A DNA stretch of 55,543 nt from NCBI GenBank assembly GCA_946411385.1, contig CAMKDV010000016.1, positions 1 through 55,543 on the forward strand. The letters run 5' to 3'. The stretch comes from an uncultured Bacteroidales bacterium. GTDB lineage: Bacteria; Bacteroidota; Bacteroidia; Bacteroidales; Paludibacteraceae. The position numbers and the translations under genes were made by a program. This document shows positions 1 to 8,089 of this stretch, one piece after another (within the stretch, counting starts at the first letter, position 1; the number at the start of each line of letters is the position of its first letter). Under the pieces are notes generated by a model. It had not been told where the DNA came from. It was given only the letters and a program-made list of their open reading frames with translations, and made no database searches.

Positions 1-305
1 TTTCCAATGCTTGTGACGCTATTCGGAATCGTCACAGAGGTCAAACTGCTGCAATAACGGAAAGCCTCAATTCCAATGCTTGTGACGCTGTAAGTCACAG
101 AATTGTATGTCACTGACGCAGGGATATTGGCTGTGGTGAGACCCTGGTAGTTGTTCATATTCGATTTCAACTTATACGTAACCTCAGCGGTTTGGTTGGT
201 GGCATCGAGGTTGTAATACAAATCGCCGATTTGGACTTTTTCGGCAAGCATTGTTCCTACGCTGGCTGCTACAGCGAGCAATAGGGAAAACATTTTCTTT
301 TTCAT
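1..305 (-). CDS. BspA-like leucine-rich repeat surface protein, N-terminal part
   Basis: Only the first 101 codons are in the window; the gene continues past base 1. It begins with a signal peptide (MKKKMFSLLLAVAASVG, cleavage probably after MLA), so the product is exported. The mature part enters repeats of the form FRYCSSLTSVTIPNSVTSIG, the hallmark of the LRR_5/BspA family, whose members are cell-surface or secreted adhesion proteins in Bacteroidales. A 19-base direct repeat (bases 2-20 and 71-89) encodes the repeated SVTSIG segment. The start is the only ATG with a signal peptide, and an A/T-rich leader precedes it. A C-terminal T9SS or other anchoring signal would lie outside the window. 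Family call is confident; ligand unknown. Confidence 0.85.
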   Translation of the reverse strand, partial: MKKKMFSLLLAVAASVGTMLAEKVQIGDLYYNLDATNQTAEVTYKLKSNMNNYQGLTTANIPASVTYNSVTYSVTSIGIEAFRYCSSLTSVTIPNSVTSIG

Positions 306-318
306 AATAGTTAATACT

Positions 319-1515
319 TTAATAATGAATATGTTGTATAAATCTTATCGGTGAATCTTCTGTCACGACAAATGGAAAACATTTTTGTTGATAAATCTTC
401 TTCAATGTTTCTACATGAGGATGACGGTATTTGTTCGTAATACCTGCTGATGCAACGGCATAATAACACCCCTCGTATAATGCTGGGTGATAATTGTGCT
501 TTGAACCATGATGGGGTATTTGAATACCACAAATTGTATCCCATGCTTGATGCTCTTTAAAAAATTTGATAATGGCTTTTGTGTTTTCCTCTTTTTGAGC
601 ATTGTAATCTCCTGTATATAGGAAATTGCAGATTATCTTTTCCGATGAGAAGTAAGCGTGAGGTGTGTAGTGATGCCAGTCTATAAAGCAATGACCAAGA
701 AAATCGTGATGATGACAATCTATGTCTATATCAAAATGACAGAAAGGAGTTAAGGGATGTCCCAATTGCATATTATTTGGAGGGAGTATACCGGAAAATA
801 CAGGCATAGATTGAGAATTGTGAATCCCGCCAAATAATGCTTTGTATATTTCTTTGCATTTTTTAACAGAGTTATTTTTTACGAATTCAGCAAGACCCTC
901 GGCTTGTTTTTCTGCTGATGTCTCGTTATATATCTGTTCTATAGTACTTCTGTACTTTATATCAACTTTGCTGAATTTTATTTTTTGAGATTTTGGATTG
1001 TATGGTATATAAACCCAAAACTTATCTTCGGTTAGATGGGTTCCAGATGGAATAATAGGGGGAATATTTCCATTCAAAGAATAGGATGGTAATTCTCTTT
1101 CGCTGCTTTCATCTGAAATTGTAGTGATACGCGTATCTCCTATAATATTCCTTCCTGACTGAACAGATTCGATAAGTGATACAACAAAACTATTGATTCT
1201 ACTGTCGTTCAAGTTTTGAAGAGAATTGTAAAATAGCGTTTCAAACACAATTTCCTGAGAAAAACAAGGCAAAAATAACCTTTTAGCAGAAGTCTTATCC
1301 AACAGATACTGTAATCCATTAATGTGATCATCGTGCAGGTGGGATATGAATATGGCTTCAATATGCAGAGACGGTTCTCTATCCAATAAGGAATCAATGC
1401 TTTCTTTAACATTGTCGCTTCCACCGCAATCGTAAACCGCCATGTGCTGGTTGTCAAACGATTCCGTGTAAAACCCTCCTTGTCCTACAGGATGAAAAAT
1501 ACGTGTTACTTCCAT
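319..1515 (-). CDS. Metallo-beta-lactamase-fold hydrolase (ComEC-C-terminal-like)
   Basis: The 398-aa protein carries the MBL signature HLHDDH near residues 59-64 and a second ligand region IPHHGSKHNYHP near residue 335, the spacing seen in stand-alone relatives of the ComEC/Rec2 hydrolase domain. It has no signal peptide, so it is probably a cytoplasmic metal-dependent hydrolase acting on a nucleic acid, nucleotide or similar phosphoester; the substrate cannot be read from sequence. A long insert (roughly residues 95-290) separates the two motif blocks. The gene is visibly more AT-rich than the housekeeping genes, which suggests acquisition. MBL proteins of this general type accompany some NTPase-based defence genes, but no partner is visible here, so that link is speculation. 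Confidence 0.8.
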   Translation of the reverse strand: MEVTRIFHPVGQGGFYTESFDNQHMAVYDCGGSDNVKESIDSLLDREPSLHIEAIFISHLHDDHINGLQYLLDKTSAKRLFLPCFSQEIVFETLFYNSLQNLNDSRINSFVVSLIESVQSGRNIIGDTRITTISDESSERELPSYSLNGNIPPIIPSGTHLTEDKFWVYIPYNPKSQKIKFSKVDIKYRSTIEQIYNETSAEKQAEGLAEFVKNNSVKKCKEIYKALFGGIHNSQSMPVFSGILPPNNMQLGHPLTPFCHFDIDIDCHHHDFLGHCFIDWHHYTPHAYFSSEKIICNFLYTGDYNAQKEENTKAIIKFFKEHQAWDTICGIQIPHHGSKHNYHPALYEGCYYAVASAGITNKYRHPHVETLKKIYQQKCFPFVVTEDSPIRFIQHIHY

Positions 1516-2161
1516 AATGTTTTTGATTTTAAGTTAATATTTTAGTTTGTTTCTTTATCTATCTTATCCAAATCAGACTGGCGAGACACTAACGAGAGAG
1601 AATCGAGTCGAGACTGTCTCGAGATCATCTCGAGGGTATATCGTATCCCACTACACCCTATATATACGTAGTATATATCCCGTGATTTTTGACCATCTTT
1701 CTACTTTCCAAATATACACAAACAAAAAGCGGGACTGCAATCTTGCTGTTCCGCTAACTCAGGCTCTGGTATTGCCTTTTCACCCAAACAACAACACCGT
1801 AGCCCACGCCGTATGTACATATATACGCAACTACGCGCGTACATTAAATATGCACACCCATGAGCATCTTGTGCTGCTATGTTTTGGGTGAAGAATTTAC
1901 CAGATTCGAGTTAGCCAAAACAAAGCGCTTAAGACGCCTTTTATATGTCCGTATCCCACCCGTCGCGTTCGGCAACGCGGTCGCAACGGATTGCGCTTGG
2001 CGCAATAAAAGCGACGCTGTTGCTATCTGGGTCGTGACGACGCTCCCCGCTGTCCCTCCCGTTCGAAAGCAAAAGTCAATTGCTTTCTCCATGCTCTCCC
2101 CACCGCAAACATTTTATTGGTTTACGACGGGGACCCCATAGGCGTGGGCGAAATACGGATG

Positions 2162-2193
2162 CAAAGATACGAAAAATAAATGACATTTGCAAA
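2162..2193 (-). promoter_or_regulatory. Bacteroidota-type promoter into the hairpin-rich stretch
   Basis: On the minus strand TTTG (2193-2190), exactly 20 bases, then TATCTTTG (2169-2162), matching the -33/-7 pattern of the Bacteroidota primary sigma factor. It fires toward the gene-less stretch ending at 1516, with no annotated gene immediately downstream. Confidence 0.6.
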
Positions 2194-2356
2194 TATTATG
2201 CAAAGATTTTTGCAGATGCCGGCAAAAAAGTGAGAATTTTCACCAAAACAGCTCCAAAGGATACTCGCTGGACTCTGATAAACGCAAAACGGACACCGAA
2301 GTGCCCGCAAAACGTCTTTCCTTATGTCATCCGATTTTACGTCTTAGATCCGACAA

Positions 2357-2374
2357 CCGCAATTAACCTTGCGG
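2357..2374 (-). terminator. Possible terminator of the DUF2442 gene
   Basis: Perfect 6-bp stem CCGCAA/TTGCGG with a 6-base loop, 11 bases beyond the stop codon. The T-tract is poor, so this is a weak call. Confidence 0.35.
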
Positions 2375-2384
2375 TGGGGTGTAC

Positions 2385-2636
2385 TTATTGAATAACTCCC
2401 GCGTGCAATTCTTCCACGGGAAAAATCAAATCCCAATTCTTTCCCCAAACAACATTGCCGTCCTCAATTGCAAAACGGGTGAACTTGCGCTCATCCAAAT
2501 ATTTGTTGTACTGAGGGTGCGGATGTCGGCGAATATAGTCGCCAACATTAACCGTACACGTGGTATTATCGCTAAACCAAAGGTTAACCGACAAGTTGCC
2601 TGCGTATGTGGCATTCGTGATAAATAGGCGACTCAT
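2385..2636 (-). CDS. DUF2442 domain protein
   Basis: The 83-aa product matches the DUF2442 pattern: an N-terminal beta strand followed by the C-terminal signature of a charged Y-x-F block, then IEDGNVVWGKNWDLIFPVEE and a final leucine/hydrophobic residue. Members are small cytoplasmic proteins of unknown biochemical role, often encoded next to a DUF4160 protein in toxin-antitoxin-like pairs. No DUF4160 partner is visible on either side here, so this copy is an orphan. A promoter at 2659-2690 places transcription start about 15 bases before the ATG, which supports this start. It is divergent from the TamL-like gene, with the two promoters about 35 bases apart. Confidence 0.75.
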   Translation of the reverse strand: MSRLFITNATYAGNLSVNLWFSDNTTCTVNVGDYIRRHPHPQYNKYLDERKFTRFAIEDGNVVWGKNWDLIFPVEELHAGVIQ

Positions 2637-2658
2637 ATCTAATATCTGTTTGCGTTTG

Positions 2659-2690
2659 CAAAGTTACAAAAAATTATTGATATATGCAAG
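2659..2690 (-). promoter_or_regulatory. Promoter of the DUF2442 gene
   Basis: Minus strand CTTG (2690-2687; one mismatch to TTTG), 20 bases, TAACTTTG (2666-2659). The predicted start is about 15 bases from the ATG at 2636. Confidence 0.6.
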
Positions 2691-2725
2691 TTTCATGGGA
2701 AAAATAATTCATTTTGCGAGAAAAA

Positions 2726-2757
2726 TTTGCAAATTTGCATTTTTTTTTGTACCTTTG
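2726..2757 (+). promoter_or_regulatory. Promoter of the TamL-like gene
   Basis: TTTG (2726-2729), 20 bases, TACCTTTG (2750-2757). It rules out translation starts upstream of about 2763 and leaves an A/C-rich, weakly structured leader of about 90 bases. Confidence 0.7.
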
Positions 2758-2853
2758 TATGCGGAAAAGTGTGCGCAGACAAAAAGGCACAAAGAAAGTA
2801 AGCACAAAAGGCACAAGACAACAAACAGAAAAGCCACCAGCAAGCACAACAAG

Positions 2854-5136
2854 ATGAGGCATTCAGGCACATATACGTCACAAATAGGCATCCTTGCGAG
2901 GATGCTCTTGGCTGGCTTCATAGCATACATCTGTGCGGCATGCAATGTGACGAAGTTCGTGCCCGAAGACAAGCAGCTGCTCTACAAAGTGAAGATCAAT
3001 GTGGACGGCACAAAAGATATCGCTCCGTCCGACCTCAAGCACTACCTCCGCCAGACGCAGAACAATGAGGTGCTCGGCTTCTGGAAACTGCAGCTGCACA
3101 TCTACAACACTGCACCCAAAGATACCCTGACCAAGGGGCAGAAATATGCTGCCAGGAATGCCCGTAAGGTAGGCGAACCGCCGGTGATATACAACAGCGA
3201 ACTGACCGGCACGAGCATCACGCAGATAAAGAAAGCTATGCAGAACGAAGGCTTCTTCCGGGCTGCAGTGGACACCTCCACCTCGGTCAACGACCGCAAG
3301 GTGCGCCTCACCTATAACGTCCATTCCGGCGAACCCTACCACATCCGCCGCTACAATATCGACCTCGACCATCCCGAGCTTGCCGACATAGCCTTTCATC
3401 CGCGCCGTAAGATCATCGAGCCGGGGATGCGCTATTCCACCCAAGCCCTGGATGACGAGCGCGACCGTATCACCAAACGAATGCGTAACCGAGGCTATTA
3501 CTTCTTTGACAAGGAGTACCTCCACTATACCGCCGACAGCACCTACGGAACACGCGAAATAGATGTGACGCTCCATCTGAATGATTATATCCTCACCCAG
3601 CCTGACAGCGTTCGGGCGGTAGTGTTCCGCAAGTACACGGTGAGCAAGGTGTACTTCTACATGGACATGTATACCCGCGACACCAAAGATAGCGCCCTGC
3701 ATCAGGAGTCGCGTGAGGGATATGAGTTCAGTTGGCGCGGCAAACGGCTGTTGCGCTCGCGCACGCTCATACGTCAGTGCGAGATACGCCCGGGCAACGT
3801 GTACAACGAGCGACTCGTAACCAACTCCTACGCCAACCTCAACGGCCTCGGACCTATCCGTTACTCGGACATCCGCTTCGAGCCGGTGTCGGATAGCACG
3901 CTCATCTGCCATATCTACCTCTCACGCAGCAAGATGAACAGTTTCATGGCGGAGGTGGAAGGTACCTATTCGAGCGATGCGTGGGGTATAGACGGCAAGC
4001 TGTCGTACACCAACAAGAATATTTTCCGCGGCGCGGAAGAGCTGAAACTGAGCGGCGGTGCGCAGTACGAATGGCGGCACTCGGGCGGCAGAGCGTTTGA
4101 GGCGCGTGGCGAAGTTGGGCTGTCGTTCCCCTCTCACTGGCGCACCAACCTGCTCTATTCCTACCAGAACCGTCCCGAAGAGTTCACGCGCAACATCTTC
4201 AATGCCGGTCTTTACTACACCCTGCACAAGCCTTTCAGCCGTTGGACGCACCAGTTCAACGTGTTGGATATCAGTTATATCTACCTACCCTATATCTCCG
4301 AGCGCTTCACCAAGGAGATCCTCAACCGCTCATCGGTGCTGCGCTACAGTTATCAGGACCACCTCATCATCGGCTGGGGCTATATGGGCAACTACACCAA
4401 CAAGCGTACCCGCAACACCGAGCAGAGTTACGTCAACTTCGGCTATCTGCTTGAGACCTCGGGCAACCTTGCCTACGGCATCAGCAAACTGGCGCGGCAG
4501 AAACCCAACGCCGACGGGATGTACGAGATCCTGAATGTGCCCTACTCCCAATATGCGCGCGCCGACATCAATTTTACTTACAACCAGCTGCTCGCACCCC
4601 ATCACCGTCTGGTCTACCATGCCGGTATAGGCGTGGCTGTGCCCTACCTCAACTCCACCGCCGTGCCGTTTGAAAAGCGCTTTTTCTCCGGCGGTGCCAA
4701 TAGCGTACGCGGATGGCAGGCACGTACTTTGGGTCCCGGAGCATTCCGAGGCAGCGACAACCTGTCCAGCTACGACCTGCAGGTGGGTGACATCCGTCTC
4801 GATTTGAACCTGGAGTACCGCTGGCGCGTGTGGTCGATCATCGAACTGGCAGCATTCACCGATGCCGGCAATAACTGGACAATACGCGACTACGAGGCGC
4901 AGCCGAACGGCGTATTCAAGTGGGATAAGTTCTATCAGCAGATAGCATGGTCATACGGTGTAGGTCTGCGTCTTGACCTGAGCATCCTGCTACTGCGCGT
5001 TGATTTCGGCGTTAAGCTCTACGATCCGAGCCGCCTGTACGGCACGCTGGCCGGCACGCAATGGCGCACCGCAGCCAACGGCCTGTGCTGGAAGGATGAC
5101 ATGACCGTCCACTTCGCTATCGGTTACCCGTTCTAA
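2854..5136 (+). CDS. TamL-like BamA/TamA-family outer membrane lipoprotein
   Basis: A 760-aa BamA/TamA-superfamily protein. After a short N-terminal hydrophobic segment it has a cysteine in the context CAACNVTKFVPEDKQLL, the typical lipidation site and opening of Bacteroidota TamA-like lipoproteins. POTRA-type modules follow (roughly residues 30-330, including the segment GYYFFDKEYLHY), then a beta-barrel with the conserved loop motif SGGANSVRGW near residue 610 and a terminal aromatic strand ending HFAIGYPF. The family inserts or assembles outer membrane or surface proteins. The frame is open further upstream, but those ATGs precede the promoter at 2726-2757; the ATG at 2854 gives a plausible export signal. 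The lipobox is not canonical (Cys at -3). It is convergent with the dehydrogenase gene. Confidence 0.85.
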   Translation: MRHSGTYTSQIGILARMLLAGFIAYICAACNVTKFVPEDKQLLYKVKINVDGTKDIAPSDLKHYLRQTQNNEVLGFWKLQLHIYNTAPKDTLTKGQKYAARNARKVGEPPVIYNSELTGTSITQIKKAMQNEGFFRAAVDTSTSVNDRKVRLTYNVHSGEPYHIRRYNIDLDHPELADIAFHPRRKIIEPGMRYSTQALDDERDRITKRMRNRGYYFFDKEYLHYTADSTYGTREIDVTLHLNDYILTQPDSVRAVVFRKYTVSKVYFYMDMYTRDTKDSALHQESREGYEFSWRGKRLLRSRTLIRQCEIRPGNVYNERLVTNSYANLNGLGPIRYSDIRFEPVSDSTLICHIYLSRSKMNSFMAEVEGTYSSDAWGIDGKLSYTNKNIFRGAEELKLSGGAQYEWRHSGGRAFEARGEVGLSFPSHWRTNLLYSYQNRPEEFTRNIFNAGLYYTLHKPFSRWTHQFNVLDISYIYLPYISERFTKEILNRSSVLRYSYQDHLIIGWGYMGNYTNKRTRNTEQSYVNFGYLLETSGNLAYGISKLARQKPNADGMYEILNVPYSQYARADINFTYNQLLAPHHRLVYHAGIGVAVPYLNSTAVPFEKRFFSGGANSVRGWQARTLGPGAFRGSDNLSSYDLQVGDIRLDLNLEYRWRVWSIIELAAFTDAGNNWTIRDYEAQPNGVFKWDKFYQQIAWSYGVGLRLDLSILLLRVDFGVKLYDPSRLYGTLAGTQWRTAANGLCWKDDMTVHFAIGYPF

Positions 5137-5170
5137 CGATTCCCGGTTTTCGGACTAAATTAACTGAATA

Positions 5171-8089
5171 CTATTCGCTTTTTATCAGACTGTACAGCAC
5201 CTCAATAGGATGATGGGCTGTGTAACCCGTGCCGTCATGTATCTGCGTGCGGCACGAGATGCCCGGCGCGGCTATCAGGGTAAGCGGGCCGGACTGACTG
5301 AAAGCTTGGCGTACTGCAGGGAAGAGGACCATCTCACCGATGGCGAGACTGGTCTTGTAATGCTCTTTCTCGTAGCCGAACGAGCCCGCCATGCCGCAGC
5401 AGCCCGAGGGGATGACGTGTACTGTGGTGTTTTTCGGCAGGTCGAGCAAGGCTGCTGTTTTCTCCACTCCCACCAGCGCTTTCTGGTGGCAATGGCCGTG
5501 CAGCCATATATCGGCCTTGAGGTCGCTGAACTGTTCGGTGGTGATATGCCCCGCCTCCACCTCTCGCATCATAAATTCGTCGTAAAGCAGGCTGTTCGCT
5601 GCCAGGCGCTCGGCGGCTGTGCGCATCTCAGGCGGAACGAGATGAGGATACTCGTCGCGGAAGGTAAGTATACACGACGGCTCAATGCCCACCAGCGGCG
5701 TCTCGGAGGAGATGATGTCCTGTAGCAGACGCACATTGCGCTCGGCATAGCGCCTGGCCAGTCTGAGGCACCCTTTCGAGATAGCCGCTCTGCCGCTTTG
5801 CTCGTGGCGCGGGATAATCACCTCATACCCCAAGCGGGTCATCAGTTGCACGAAGGTATGAGCCAATCGTGGCTCATTATATCGCGTAAATTCGTCCAGG
5901 AACAGATAGATCCGCTTCTTTTCCGGTTCTCCGTGATTGTCCGTGCCTTTCCGTGTGTGTTCCGTCTCGGGCATCCACCATCGTCCTACGGTAGGTATCT
6001 TTCGCTCCATTGCAAAGCCCGCTATGCGTTTCAGCAGCGATGAGGTCAAACGGTTGGTAGCAAAGAAGTTGTACAGGTGCGGCACCATGGCACCCAGACG
6101 CTGCAAGTCGGCGTTATGCGCCACCATCCATGTGTGCAGGGGTGTGCCCTCACGGTCGTACAAGGCTTGCAGCACTTCGGCGCGCAGCCGCGTCATATCT
6201 ACGCCCGATGGACACTCCCTCTTGCACGCTTTACATGCCAGGCAAGAGGATAGCACTTCGCGCAGGTCATCATCCGTCACCTGTATCTCCGTCTGTGCGG
6301 TGTTCGTTTTGTTGCCGCGTTCTGCCAGCAGCCACTCGCGCAGCACGTTAGCCCTGGCCCTGGTGGTGTGCAGCTCGTCACGGCTTACCTTGTACGACGG
6401 ACACATCGTGCCGCCTATCCTTGCGGACTTGCGGCAGTCGCCGGCACCGTTGCATTGCTCCACGCGGCAGACGAGGTCATCGCCTTCAACGGAGCGCTCC
6501 ACGCGGAGCGAACTATCCATCCGAGGGGTATCGACTATCTTGTGGGGGTTGAACAGGTTATCCGGGTCCCAACACTGCTTGACTGCCCGCATCAGTTCGT
6601 AGGTGGCTTCGCCGTACTGCAGCGGGATGAACTCTCCTCGCAGACGACCGTCGCCGTGCTCGCCGCTGATGGTGCCGCGATGCTTGCGAACGAGCAGCGT
6701 CGTCTCGCGGGCGATGGTACGGAAGAGCATTCTGCCCTCCTCGGTCTTGAGGTTAAGGATAGGACGAAGGTGCAGTTCGCCGGTACTGATATGTCCGTAG
6801 AAGACGCACGAGGTGCCCAACCTGTGGAGCATCTCACGAAAATCGTGCATATATGCCGGCAACCTTTCGGCTGCCACGGCGGTATCCTCTATCACGCCGG
6901 TAGGCTTGGCATCGCCCGGCATTCCGCCCAGGATGCCCAGACCGGCTTTGCGCAGGTTCCACACCTTGCTTACCTCGCTGCCATATACGCGCGAGCAGAG
7001 CGTCACCAGTCCCGATGCCAGCAGGTCTTTCTCCAGTGCGTCGGCTACGCGCTCCATCAGCTCGCGGCTGTCGCTGCGCAGTTCGGCGATAAGCAGTGCC
7101 GCGGGATCGCCCGTGACAAAGAAGCGCTCGACGGATGGCGTGCGTTTGCTCAGTTCCAGTATCTCGCCGTCCATCAGTTCCACCGCCATGGGCTTGTACC
7201 GCAGGGCGATGAGGTTGGCATGGAAAGCAGCATCCAGTGTCGTACAATGTGCGCAGACCGCCATCACCTGCTCGGGCGGCAAGGGGTCGAGCGACACTTT
7301 GATGCGGTAGATAAGCGCCAGCGTGCCCTCGCTGCCTGCCAGCAGACGGCAGAGGTTGATCGTGCGTTCCGGCAGAGGCTTGCTCTCGTCAGACAATCCG
7401 GCTATCACCTCATCAATGGCATAGCCGCAACTGCGGCGCGTGAGTGAGGCGTCGGGATAGGTGTCGGCTATCAGCTGCCGCGTGTCCCGGTCCAAAGCAA
7501 AGCGGATAAGTTGGGAATATATCTGCCGGATAAGGCAGGTGGTTTCTTGCTGCCAGAAACGGCTACCGAAGCGCTGTTCCAGCTCGTCGATCGTGTACTC
7601 GGCAAAATGCTCCGTACTGCCGTCAGCCAGAATGCCGTCCGCCTCCAGTACGTGCGGACGTGTGCTGCCGTACACGAGCGAGTGGGTGCCGCAGCTGTTG
7701 TTGCCGAACATGCCACCTATGCAACAGCGGTTGCTCGTGGAGGTCTCGGGGCTGAAAAACAACCCGTAAGGCTTACAGGCAAGGTTCAGTTCGTCGCGCA
7801 CCACGCCCGGCTCTACGATGGCGTAACGCGCATCGGGGTTGATCTCGATGATGCGGTTCATGTGCCTGCTGACGTCTGCCACGATGCCGTTGCCCACCAC
7901 CTGCCCGGCAATCGACGTACCGCCGGCGCGGGCAATGATGTTCGTTCCGCGCTTGCGCGCTTCGGCTATCAGGTCGCGTAGGTCCTGTTCACACACAGGG
8001 TACGCCACGCCGTGGGGTATCTCACGATACACGCTCGCGTCCGTGGCGTACGCAATCTTGTGCAGACTGTCAGTCAGGATAGGTGTCAT
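5171..8089 (-). CDS. FAD/Fe-S 2-hydroxyacid dehydrogenase (D-lactate or D-2-hydroxyglutarate type)
   Basis: A 972-aa fusion. The N-terminal half is an FAD-binding PCMH oxidase with the FAD loop RAGGTSIAGQ (about residues 54-63) and the C-terminal signature GEHGDGRLRG (about residue 480). The second half has a 4Fe-4S segment CLACKACKRECPSGVD and two heterodisulfide-reductase-type CCG motifs, GHCHQKAL and GCCGMAGSFG. This is the layout of E. coli YdiJ and of some respiratory D-lactate dehydrogenases: the substrate is oxidised at FAD and electrons leave via Fe-S clusters, probably to the quinone pool at the inner membrane. Exact substrate is not determinable. Its ATG overlaps the pntB stop in ATGA, so translation is likely coupled to the transhydrogenase genes. 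Confidence 0.88.
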   Translation of the reverse strand: MTPILTDSLHKIAYATDASVYREIPHGVAYPVCEQDLRDLIAEARKRGTNIIARAGGTSIAGQVVGNGIVADVSRHMNRIIEINPDARYAIVEPGVVRDELNLACKPYGLFFSPETSTSNRCCIGGMFGNNSCGTHSLVYGSTRPHVLEADGILADGSTEHFAEYTIDELEQRFGSRFWQQETTCLIRQIYSQLIRFALDRDTRQLIADTYPDASLTRRSCGYAIDEVIAGLSDESKPLPERTINLCRLLAGSEGTLALIYRIKVSLDPLPPEQVMAVCAHCTTLDAAFHANLIALRYKPMAVELMDGEILELSKRTPSVERFFVTGDPAALLIAELRSDSRELMERVADALEKDLLASGLVTLCSRVYGSEVSKVWNLRKAGLGILGGMPGDAKPTGVIEDTAVAAERLPAYMHDFREMLHRLGTSCVFYGHISTGELHLRPILNLKTEEGRMLFRTIARETTLLVRKHRGTISGEHGDGRLRGEFIPLQYGEATYELMRAVKQCWDPDNLFNPHKIVDTPRMDSSLRVERSVEGDDLVCRVEQCNGAGDCRKSARIGGTMCPSYKVSRDELHTTRARANVLREWLLAERGNKTNTAQTEIQVTDDDLREVLSSCLACKACKRECPSGVDMTRLRAEVLQALYDREGTPLHTWMVAHNADLQRLGAMVPHLYNFFATNRLTSSLLKRIAGFAMERKIPTVGRWWMPETEHTRKGTDNHGEPEKKRIYLFLDEFTRYNEPRLAHTFVQLMTRLGYEVIIPRHEQSGRAAISKGCLRLARRYAERNVRLLQDIISSETPLVGIEPSCILTFRDEYPHLVPPEMRTAAERLAANSLLYDEFMMREVEAGHITTEQFSDLKADIWLHGHCHQKALVGVEKTAALLDLPKNTTVHVIPSGCCGMAGSFGYEKEHYKTSLAIGEMVLFPAVRQAFSQSGPLTLIAAPGISCRTQIHDGTGYTAHHPIEVLYSLIKSE

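Larger units (their letters stand above)
1516..2384. other. Gene-less, hairpin-rich intergenic stretch
   Basis: Open frames here are short and have no recognisable product. The left part holds simple inverted sequences: overlapping CTCGAG-rich palindromes near 1602-1634 and ATATATAC-GTA-GTATATAT at 1660-1678. The right part (1960-2190) has a series of compact hairpins behind a strong minus-strand promoter at 2162-2193: GAAAGCAA/TTGCTTTC (2065-2087), ATTGCGC-TTG-GCGCAAT (1990-2006) and CGCGTT-CGGC-AACGCG (1964-1979). A 71-codon minus frame (1877-2092) starts about 60 bases downstream of the promoter but resembles nothing recognised. A related hairpin recurs at 49899-49916. A structured RNA, a mobile repeat or an orphan small gene are all possible. 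Confidence 0.5.

Noticed and set aside
1547..2391. Three plus frames of 93-114 codons in the gene-less stretch
   Set aside because: Composition follows palindromes and simple repeats; no start context, promoter or family.
2560..2853. N-terminal extension of the TamL-like protein to 858 aa
   Set aside because: The extension starts upstream of the promoter at 2726-2757 and encodes no signal sequence.
2878..3912. 344-codon minus frame opposite the TamL-like gene
   Set aside because: The plus frame encodes a complete POTRA/barrel protein; the minus frame is a GC-biased shadow without domains.
6368..7447. 359-codon plus frame inside the FAD/Fe-S dehydrogenase
   Set aside because: Antisense shadow; the minus strand shows all FAD and Fe-S motifs uninterrupted.
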